A stretch of 10,499 bases of DNA, taken from assembly GCA_964553885.1 (NCBI GenBank), contig CAZKLP010000018.1, positions 1-10,499 of the forward strand, given 5' to 3'. The notes beneath the pieces were generated by a model. It was not told where the DNA came from, made no database searches, and saw nothing but the letters and a program-made list of their open reading frames with translations. The position numbers and the translations under genes are program-made. Below are positions 6,065 to 10,499 of this stretch, piece after piece. The DNA comes from JACPHB01 sp964553885. GTDB taxonomy: Bacteria; Patescibacteriota; Minisyncoccia; UBA10092. How positions within the stretch are numbered: position 1 is the first letter of the stretch; each line of letters begins with the position of its first letter.

Positions 6065-6583
6065 TCAGCTCTTTATTGGAAACCCTGTTGCTTTATATAA
6101 AGCCATTGCTTCTTCCTTATTTTTGGCATCTATAACAATCGTAATTTCAAAGCCAAAAATATTTTTAACTTCCTCTCCGGAAACTTCAGGAAATACAATA
6201 TGTTCTTTTATCCCTATTGTCAAATTATTGCTTTTATCGAGGGATTTAGCGTCAATACCTCTGAAGTCGCGGGTTCTCGGCAAAGCGATATTTACTAAGC
6301 GGCTTATAAAGTCGTACATTCGAGGGCCCCGCAAAGTAACTGCCGCCCCTATGACTATGCCTTCTCTAGTTTTAAAATTAGCTATTGATTTTTTAGCCAG
6401 CGTTGTTTTCGGTTTTTGGCCGGTTATTAACCCAAGGTCGCGCAATGCCACTTCTAAAAATTTTTCATCTTTAATAACGCGTCCTAAGCCGGTATTGATA
6501 ACTACTTTTTTAATTTTAGGCAACGCTAAAACATTTTTTATGCCTAATTCTTTTTTTAAAATGGATATTGCTTTTTCTTTCAT
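6065..6583 (-). CDS. rplE: 50S ribosomal protein L5 (uL5)
   Basis: L5 binds 5S rRNA in the central protuberance and touches P-site tRNA and S13. I place the start at the ATG at 6581-6583, giving MKEKAISILKKELGIKNVLA. This fits the usual L5 N-terminus and leaves a 5-nt gap after rplX. An in-frame ATG at 6607 would add eight residues (MRIRSVKF) and overlap rplX by 19 nt. The body shows LPKIKKVVINTGLG, then ITGQKPKTTLAKKSIANFKT, the GAAVTLRGPRMYDFISRL segment, and near the end the FPEV and IFGFEITIVIDAKNKEEA stretches. Length is about 172 residues, close to the family norm. rpsN starts 9 nt after its stop. Confidence 0.96.
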   Translation of the reverse strand: MKEKAISILKKELGIKNVLALPKIKKVVINTGLGRVIKDEKFLEVALRDLGLITGQKPKTTLAKKSIANFKTREGIVIGAAVTLRGPRMYDFISRLVNIALPRTRDFRGIDAKSLDKSNNLTIGIKEHIVFPEVSGEEVKNIFGFEITIVIDAKNKEEAMALYKATGFPIKS

Positions 6584-6588
6584 AAATT

Positions 6589-6897
6589 TTACACTTCTAA
6601 TCCGCATTTTTTACAGATCCTGATTTTTTTATTATCGGCTAAAATTTTATAGCCCGTGCGAATTGGCTTTCCGCAATTTTTACAAATTAACATAATCGAT
6701 GAAACCGGCACGGGCCGGGACGTTTCGATTTTTTCTCCCTTCTTGCCTCCGGTTTTAGGTTTTTGATGTTTTTTCTTTAAATTAATATTTTCAATAACCG
6801 CCTTGTTTTCCGCCGGCAAAACACGCATCACCTTTCCCCGCTTTCCTTTTTCTTTCCCGCTTATCATTATTATATTGTCGCCTTTTTTTATTTTCAT
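6589..6897 (-). CDS. rplX: 50S ribosomal protein L24 (uL24)
   Basis: L24 starts large-subunit assembly by binding the 5' end of 23S rRNA and later sits near the tunnel exit. The 102-residue protein has an N-terminal KOW motif (KKGDNIIMISGKEKGKRGKV, about 4-23) and the NLKKKHQKPK segment. The C-terminal zinc ribbon has a Cys pair in MLICKNCGKP (about 69-78) and a second pair in RICKKCGLEV (93-102). All four cysteines are present. The last codons may overlap an upstream rplE start, though I favour an rplE start after this stop. No Shine-Dalgarno motif is visible. Confidence 0.98.
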   Translation of the reverse strand: MKIKKGDNIIMISGKEKGKRGKVMRVLPAENKAVIENINLKKKHQKPKTGGKKGEKIETSRPVPVSSIMLICKNCGKPIRTGYKILADNKKIRICKKCGLEV

Positions 6898-6906
6898 TTT
6901 TTTATC

Positions 6907-6944
6907 TTATTCGTTTATTCGCAACAGATTCGTTATTCGTTTAT
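6907..6944. repeat. Half-copy of the B repeat (B3, rplN-rplX gap)
   Basis: These 38 nt align without gaps to the right half of B1 (3509-3546) at about 32 of 38 positions, in the same orientation. They share the exact 15-mer ttattcgtttattcg. The left half is missing. The element ends directly at the rplN stop codon. The contained attcgcaaca resembles the reverse complement of the left-arm ttgttgcgaat in B1 and B2, so it may be a rearranged copy. Confidence 0.7.
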
Positions 6945-7310
6945 TTATAACACTTCCGGCGCCAGAGAAACTAATTTTACAAACCCCCGGTCGCGAAGTT
7001 CCCGGGCAACGGGACCAAAAATACGGCTGCCTTTCGGTTCTAAACCGTCAACTATCGCCGCCGCGTTATCATCAAAACGAATATAACTGCCGTCTTGCCT
7101 CCGGTAAGCTTTTCTTTGGCGGACAATAACGGCCCTGACAATTTCTTTTTTCTTTATTTCTTTTCTAGGTTCGGCTATCTGAACAGAAGCCACCACAACA
7201 TCGCCAAGGCTCGCATAGCGCCGCCTCGTGCCTCCTAAAATTTTAAAAACTCTGATTGTTTTAGCGCCGGTATTATCGGCAACTTTTAAAATTGTTCTTG
7301 GCTGTATCAT
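6945..7310 (-). CDS. rplN: 50S ribosomal protein L14 (uL14)
   Basis: L14 forms intersubunit bridges with 16S rRNA next to L19 and is also the docking site of the silencing factor RsfS. The 121-residue length is canonical. It begins MIQPRTILKVADNTGAK, has GDVVVASVQIAEPRKEIKK in the middle, then VRAVIVRQRKAYRRQDGSYI and FDDNAAAIVDGLEPKGSRIF. It ends LRDRGFVKLVSLAPEVL, the universal L14 C-terminus. The start codon shares 3 nt with the rpsQ stop (ATGA). The stop codon lies against the half-element repeat B3. Confidence 0.99.
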   Translation of the reverse strand: MIQPRTILKVADNTGAKTIRVFKILGGTRRRYASLGDVVVASVQIAEPRKEIKKKEIVRAVIVRQRKAYRRQDGSYIRFDDNAAAIVDGLEPKGSRIFGPVARELRDRGFVKLVSLAPEVL

Positions 7311-7537
7311 ATTTTTTTAGTTACCACAAAACATTTATCTTTTGATATCGGCCTGGTTTCTTGAATCATTACTTTGTCGCCAACATGAAATTCTCCCTTC
7401 TCGTCGTGAGCTTTATATTTTTTACTGGATTTATAATACCGGCCGTAGCGCGGATGTTTTTTAAAATCCTCCACTTTTACGACAACTGTTTTATTCATTT
7501 TGTCGGAAACTACCGTTCCTTTTAATGTTTTAGCCAT
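7307..7537 (-). CDS. rpsQ: 30S ribosomal protein S17 (uS17)
   Basis: S17 is a primary 16S rRNA-binding, OB-fold protein of the small-subunit body. The 76-residue product reads LKGTVVSDKMNKTVVVKVED at residues 5-24, then KHPRYGRYYKSSKKYKAHDE, GDKVMIQETRPISKDKCFVV and a Lys-rich end, all diagnostic of S17. The ATG directly follows repeat A2, without a Shine-Dalgarno motif. Its stop is TGA within an ATGA overlap with rplN, so translation of the pair is probably coupled. Because the protein ends at its normal length on TGA, TGA acts as a stop codon in this genome. Confidence 0.98.
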   Translation of the reverse strand: MAKTLKGTVVSDKMNKTVVVKVEDFKKHPRYGRYYKSSKKYKAHDEKGEFHVGDKVMIQETRPISKDKCFVVTKKI

Positions 7538-7611
7538 AATACTAATTACTTATTTTTACTAATATACGAATAATTCTAATTAGTATATTCGTATCAGATT
7601 TGTAATTCGTA
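7538..7611. repeat. Palindromic intergenic repeat A2, where rpmC would be expected
   Basis: This 74-bp element matches A1 at 71 of 74 positions without gaps. It touches the rpsQ start codon on one side and ends 4 nt from the rplP stop. The perfect 9-bp arms atacgaata and tattcgtat can form a hairpin, and three ctaat-like units (the middle one altered to cttat) lie on the rpsQ side. It sits exactly at the usual rpmC locus. Confidence 0.88.
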
Positions 7612-7615
7612 CTCG

Positions 7616-8026
7616 TTATTTACTAATAAATTTTGTTTTTAACGGCAATTTATAAGCGGCTCGTTTCATGGCTTCTTGCGCCAACTCTTCTGAAACTCCG
7701 TCCATTTCAAAAAGAACGCGGCCCGGTTTTACCGGAACTACATAATGACTGACACTGCCCTTGCCGCCTCCCATTGGAGTTTCGGCTCCTTTTCTGGTAA
7801 CCGGCTTATCCGGAAAAATCCTTATCCAGATTTTTCCGCCGCGAGCCACATATCGCGTCATTGCCCGGCGCGCCGATTCAATCTGGCGCGCCGTAAGCCA
7901 GGCGCGTCCCTGCGATTTTAAACCATAAGTGCCAAAAACCAAAGTAACGCCGCGAGTTTCAACTCCACTAAATCTCCTTCGTCCTTTATGCCACTTTCTA
8001 TGTTTTACTTTTTTTGGAATCAACAT
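7616..8026 (-). CDS. rplP: 50S ribosomal protein L16 (uL16)
   Basis: L16 is a late-assembling large-subunit protein that helps position A-site tRNA near the peptidyl-transferase centre. The 136-residue product starts MLIPKKVKHRKWHKGRRR, matching the bacterial L16 N-terminus. It carries GTYGLKSQGRAWLTARQIES (about 32-51), the RIFPDKPVTRKGAETPMGGG loop (about 69-88) and VKPGRVLFEMDGV (about 98-110). Length and motifs are standard. The start overlaps the rpsC stop by 1 nt and is preceded by a good Shine-Dalgarno motif. In most bacteria rpmC (L29) comes next; here the 78-nt spacer to rpsQ holds only repeat A2. Confidence 0.98.
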   Translation of the reverse strand: MLIPKKVKHRKWHKGRRRFSGVETRGVTLVFGTYGLKSQGRAWLTARQIESARRAMTRYVARGGKIWIRIFPDKPVTRKGAETPMGGGKGSVSHYVVPVKPGRVLFEMDGVSEELAQEAMKRAAYKLPLKTKFISK

Positions 8027-8700
8027 TATTTTTTCTCCTCAAATACTTCGCCCTTATAAATCCAAATTTTTATGCCAATTTTACCGTAAACGGTTAAGGC
8101 CTCTTCTTGAGCGTAGTTAATATTAGCTCGAATAGTTTGAAGCGGCACCTTTCCTTTACTAAGCCATTCCCGCCGCGCCATTTCGCTGCCGTCAAGCCGG
8201 CCGGCTAAAGCGACTCTCGCGCCCAAAACTCCTTTTTGCGACATCATTCTTTCCAAAGCGCCTTTAATCGTCCTTCTGAAAGGAATTCTTCTCTCCAAAT
8301 CCGAAGCGATGTTTTGAGCCACGATTTTAGCTTCGGTCTCCGAATTTTTAATTTCATTTACCATAAGCTTAAATTCCCACTTGCCTTCTCCATATCGGGA
8401 TTTTTCTCTTAACTTTTTAATTACGATCTCTATTTTCTTCTTTAAATCGGAAAGGCCCGTACCGCCGCGTCCAATAATTAAACCCGGCTTAGCCGTATTT
8501 ATAATCACCATAATAGAATCGCCGGAGCGTTCAATTTCCACTTCTCCCAAGCCGGAACGATTATACAGCCCTTTTAATAATTCGCGAATCCGAAGATCTT
8601 CTTCCAAAAAATAACGATAAAACTTTTTTGAAAGCCATCGTGATTTCCAATTGAAGATTGCGCCGAGCCGAAAATTTGTTGGATGAATTTTGTTTCCCAT
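8026..8700 (-). CDS. rpsC: 30S ribosomal protein S3 (uS3)
   Basis: S3 is in the small-subunit head at the mRNA entry channel, where with S4 and S5 it helps unwind mRNA. The 224-residue protein has the N-terminal MGNKIHPTNFRLGAIFNWKS signature, a KH type-2 domain with the GLIIGRGGTGLSDLKKKI loop (about 74-91), and the C-terminal domain with MARREWLSKGKVPLQTIRA (about 174-192) and a KIGIKIWIYKGE end. The length is typical. The start lies directly against repeat A3, with no Shine-Dalgarno motif. The stop codon overlaps the rplP start as TAATG, suggesting translational coupling. The final codons (EEKK) contain a GAGGAG run that can act as the rplP ribosome-binding site. Confidence 0.98.
   Translation of the reverse strand: MGNKIHPTNFRLGAIFNWKSRWLSKKFYRYFLEEDLRIRELLKGLYNRSGLGEVEIERSGDSIMVIINTAKPGLIIGRGGTGLSDLKKKIEIVIKKLREKSRYGEGKWEFKLMVNEIKNSETEAKIVAQNIASDLERRIPFRRTIKGALERMMSQKGVLGARVALAGRLDGSEMARREWLSKGKVPLQTIRANINYAQEEALTVYGKIGIKIWIYKGEVFEEKK
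8035..8040 (-). promoter_or_regulatory. Shine-Dalgarno motif for rplP inside the rpsC 3' end
   Basis: On the minus strand GAGGAG lies 8 nt before the rplP ATG, an ideal spacing. It is the only strong anti-SD match I found before any start in the window. It also encodes the Glu-Glu near the S3 C-terminus, so it may be partly coincidental. Confidence 0.55.
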
Positions 8701-8762
8701 AATATTACTAATTACTAATCTTTACTAATATACGTATATTCGTAATAGATTTGTAATTCGTA
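8701..8762. repeat. Palindromic intergenic repeat A3 (rplV-rpsC gap)
   Basis: This is a short variant of the A element. It starts directly against the rpsC start codon and reaches to within 4 nt of the rplV stop. Compared with A1 and A2 it lacks the central 15 nt, which leaves a perfect 14-bp palindrome (aatatacgtatatt, 8727-8740). It contains three ctaat units and the 15-mer tattcgtaatagatt (8737-8751), which also occurs in B2. It leaves no room for a Shine-Dalgarno motif in front of rpsC. Confidence 0.85.
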
Positions 8763-8766
8763 TTAA

Positions 8767-9270
8767 TTAACTGATTGCTTTTCTTCTAAATATCTTTCTG
8801 GTAAAATCGCTGAATTTTCTTGCCGGCTTTATTTCCCTAGGCGCCTCCTTTTTAGGAGTAATCGCGACTTCAACAAAGGCAGGTTTTTGAGCAACAACTT
8901 CGCTTATTTTTTTCTTTGCTTTTTTAAAACCTGATGTCATTTCTTCTTCCAAAATAAGTGTTATGTGGCTTGTTTTTTTATGGATGGCGCCGGCCCGGCC
9001 AAAAGCTCTGGCCCGAAACCGTTTTAATTTAGGCCCTTCGTCGACGAAAATATTTAAAACGCGAAGATTTTCTGAAGGCAAATTAAAATTATTGGCCGCG
9101 GAAGCTACAGCTGATTTTAAAAGCTTCAATATAGGCAAGGCCGCTTTCTTATTTTGAAATTTTAATTGGGCCTGCGCCGAGAAAACCGAAGATTTTTTAA
9201 TAAGATTGGCAACCAATCTTACTTTTCTCGGCGCTATCCTTAAATTATTCAGATGAAATTTGTATTGCAT
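8767..9270 (-). CDS. rplV: 50S ribosomal protein L22 (uL22) with basic C-terminal extension
   Basis: L22 binds 23S rRNA, and its beta-hairpin lines the peptide exit tunnel. The core (about residues 1-112) shows LRIAPRKVRLVANLI near the N-terminus, the tunnel-hairpin region VDEGPKLKRFRARAFGRAGA (about 76-95), then HKKTSHITLILEEE. Bacterial L22 is usually about 110 residues; this one has 167. The extra ~55 residues are rich in Lys, Arg, Pro and Ala and end in FSDFTRKIFRRKAIS. Such a tail would probably lie on the ribosome surface and touch rRNA (inference). The ATG comes 9 nt after the rpsS stop and has no Shine-Dalgarno motif. An A-type repeat follows its stop codon. Confidence 0.97.
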   Translation of the reverse strand: MQYKFHLNNLRIAPRKVRLVANLIKKSSVFSAQAQLKFQNKKAALPILKLLKSAVASAANNFNLPSENLRVLNIFVDEGPKLKRFRARAFGRAGAIHKKTSHITLILEEEMTSGFKKAKKKISEVVAQKPAFVEVAITPKKEAPREIKPARKFSDFTRKIFRRKAIS

Positions 9271-9279
9271 TATTTTGAA

Positions 9280-9606
9280 TTATTTCTTTGGCCCCAATGG
9301 AAGCGGCGCTTTGCCGGCTTCGGCAGCTTTCATCTCAAGCTCTTTTTGTATTTTGCCGCCGTGACGCACAAATTTCCTGGTAAAAGAAAACTCACCCAAC
9401 TTGTGGCCAACCATTTCTTCAATTATGGTAACTGGAATATGAATCTTGCCATTGTGAACGCCAAAAGTAAATCCCACCATCTCCGGAGAAATCATAGAGT
9501 CGCGCGACCAGGTTTTAACGACCGTCCTGTCGCCGGCTCTTAATTTGCTTATTTTCTTGAGCAGTTTTGGATCCACCCAAGGACCTTTTTTAATACTTCG
9601 TGACAT
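9280..9606 (-). CDS. rpsS: 30S ribosomal protein S19 (uS19)
   Basis: S19 sits in the head of the small subunit, partners S13, and contacts the A-site finger and tRNA region. The 108-residue product begins MSRSIKKGPWVDPKLLKKI, the standard S19 N-terminus, so the start is secure. It carries the conserved WSRDSMISPEMVGFTFGVHN stretch (about 33-52) and VTIIEEMVGHKLGEFSFTR (about 59-77). The C-terminus after about residue 90 is a slightly long Ala/Lys/Pro tail ending PLPLGPKK; tails of this kind vary in the family. The order rplB-rpsS-rplV-rpsC is the classical S10 order. No Shine-Dalgarno motif is visible before the ATG, only repeat-derived sequence. The rplV start follows 9 nt after its stop. 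Confidence 0.98.
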   Translation of the reverse strand: MSRSIKKGPWVDPKLLKKISKLRAGDRTVVKTWSRDSMISPEMVGFTFGVHNGKIHIPVTIIEEMVGHKLGEFSFTRKFVRHGGKIQKELEMKAAEAGKAPLPLGPKK

Positions 9607-9617
9607 ACACTTCGTTC

Positions 9618-9698
9618 ATCAGCGAATAACGAATCTTGTTGCGAATTTACGAATTTTTAATCTGTTTTTTATTCGTAATAGATTCGCTATTCGTTGAT
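9618..9698. repeat. Palindromic intergenic repeat B2 (rplB-rpsS gap)
   Basis: This 81-bp element fills most of the 94-nt gap. It is bounded by an 18-bp inverted repeat (9618-9635 against 9681-9698) with two mismatches. An inner perfect 8-bp inverted repeat (ttacgaat 9647-9654, attcgtaa 9671-9678) lies inside. The left 39 nt, including the preceding c, match copy B1 at about 36 of 39 positions. It shares the 15-mer tattcgtaatagatt with A3, linking the A and B types into one superfamily. It ends 2 nt from the rplB stop codon. Its function is unknown. Confidence 0.85.
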
Positions 9699-9700
9699 GT

Positions 9701-10499
9701 TTATCTCTTTCTTCTTCTAATAATAAATGCGCTTGACCGTTTGTTTTTATTTCGGGTTTTTCGGCCGCCGGTAACTTTGCCCCATTTTGTTTTAGGCCGT
9801 TTTGTGCCTCTTAAGGCGCGACCTTCGCCACCGCCATATGAATGGTCTACCGGGTTCATCGCCGATCCGCGCACGGTGGGGCGAACGCCGAGCCAGCGCG
9901 AACGGCCGGCCTTGCCTATTGTAACTGTATTCCATTCACTATTTGAAAGCGCTCCTATTGAAGCGTATCCGCCAGCTAAAACTTTTCTGATTTCAGACGA
10001 TGGCAAACGAAGATGGGTATAGCCGCCTTCTTGAGCCATAATTTCAATAGAACTGCCTGCTGACCTTGCCAGCTGGCCTCCTTTACCGGGGAAAAGTTCA
10101 ACATTGTGAATGAAAGCGCCAACCGGAATATTTTTAAGCATTAAACGATTGCCAACAGTTAAAGGAGCGTTCTCCGCGGCGATAACAGTATCTCCAACTT
10201 TAAAATCTTTGGGAGCTAAAATATACCTTTTCTCGCCATCTTTGTAAACTATTAAAGCAATAAAAACCGTGCGATTAGGATCATACTCAATAGAAGCCGC
10301 CCGGCCGGAAACGTTATATTTATTCTGCTTGAAATCAATAAGCCGATAAAGTTTTTTATGCCCGCCTCCCTGATGCCTAACGGTAATTCGGCCTCGATTA
10401 TTTCTAGCCGAAGTTCTTTTAATTCCTTTGGTAAGGCTTTTTTCAGGGTAAGATTTGGTTAAAACGGAAAAATCAACGCCGGTCATCTGACGCCTTCCT
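9701..10499 (-). CDS. rplB: 50S ribosomal protein L2 (uL2), 5' end cut by window edge
   Basis: L2 is a primary 23S rRNA-binding protein near the peptidyl-transferase centre and is needed for subunit association. The first ATG in the window (10484-10486) gives 261 residues starting MTGVDFSVLTK, but that is internal to the family. The bases before it read in frame as GRRQ with no stop, matching the conserved TPGRRxMTG near the N-terminus of L2. The true start therefore lies outside, probably only about ten residues upstream. An OB-like N-domain, an SH3-like central domain and a basic C-terminal tail ending IIRRRKR fit full-length L2. The usually invariant HPHGGGEGR loop reads HSYGGGEGR here (9818-9844); its first His is kept. 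The stop is TAA. A B-type repeat separates it from rpsS. Identification is certain; only the 5' end is missing. Confidence 0.98.
   Translation of the reverse strand, partial: GRRQMTGVDFSVLTKSYPEKSLTKGIKRTSARNNRGRITVRHQGGGHKKLYRLIDFKQNKYNVSGRAASIEYDPNRTVFIALIVYKDGEKRYILAPKDFKVGDTVIAAENAPLTVGNRLMLKNIPVGAFIHNVELFPGKGGQLARSAGSSIEIMAQEGGYTHLRLPSSEIRKVLAGGYASIGALSNSEWNTVTIGKAGRSRWLGVRPTVRGSAMNPVDHSYGGGEGRALRGTKRPKTKWGKVTGGRKTRNKNKRSSAFIIRRRKR

Noticed and set aside
6584..6607. Longer rplE start overlapping rplX by 19 nt
   Set aside because: The extra MRIRSVKF does not match the L5 N-terminus, and the downstream ATG gives a clean 5-nt spacing.
6123..6623. 166-codon plus-strand open frame opposite rplE
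   Set aside because: It is antisense to a clear L5 gene, has no recognisable domain, and is a frame shadow.
7538..7615. Hidden short L29 gene
   Set aside because: Too short for L29 and nearly identical to the A1 repeat.
3462..9698. The dispersed repeats as a CRISPR array
   Set aside because: Copies are separated by whole genes, vary in length, and no cas genes or regular spacers are present.
9636..10022. Plus-strand open frame of 128 codons opposite rplB, with a hydrophobic N-terminus
   Set aside because: It overlaps the conserved L2 coding sequence and starts within repeat B2; the hydrophobic run arises from the AT-rich antisense of basic codons.
10484..10486. ATG as the true rplB start
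   Set aside because: Upstream bases continue in frame as GRRQ, matching the internal L2 motif GRRxMTG, so the gene continues outside the window.

Overview
The window is a compact, AT-rich ribosomal-protein operon (the S10-spc cluster). All 19 genes lie on the minus strand, so transcription runs from the right edge to the left. In transcription order they are rplB (5' end cut by the window edge), rpsS, rplV, rpsC, rplP, rpsQ, rplN, rplX, rplE, rpsN (zinc-ribbon type), rpsH, rplF, rplR, rpsE, rplO, secY, a divergent adenylate kinase (adk), map and ruvX.

The organism is probably a Candidate Phyla Radiation (Patescibacteria) bacterium, most likely of the Parcubacteria type; this is inference. 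In support, rpmD (L30) is absent between rpsE and rplO, a known CPR trait. rpmC (L29) is also absent between rplP and rpsQ, S14 is the short zinc form, Shine-Dalgarno motifs are nearly absent, and adk is strongly derived. infA-rpmJ-rpsM-rpsK do not follow map; ruvX does. rpsQ ends in TGA, so TGA is a stop here, which argues against the recoded SR1/Gracilibacteria lineages.

Layout: 2182-10499 is the ribosomal block plus secY. It supplies 50S and 30S proteins and ends with the SecY translocon channel. 92-1974 is the adk-map-ruvX tail: nucleotide phosphotransfer, N-terminal Met removal from new proteins, and a RuvX-type RNase H-fold nuclease linked to rRNA maturation. Most genes overlap or are separated by 13 nt or less.

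The unexpected part is the spacers. Every intergenic gap longer than 13 nt holds repeat or palindromic DNA. Six gaps carry one superfamily of short AT-rich inverted-repeat elements (copies A1-A3 and B1-B3, built from CTAAT/CGAAT units). The adk-map gap and the stretch after ruvX each carry a copy of a 63-bp repeat (C1, C2). The 207-bp secY-adk gap is almost filled by a large multi-arm palindromic element (D). A pair of GC-rich mini-palindromes has also become part of the rpsE coding sequence. No mobile-element proteins, CRISPR, tRNA or rRNA genes were seen. The coding content is conventional; the repeat ecology is what deserves a second look.
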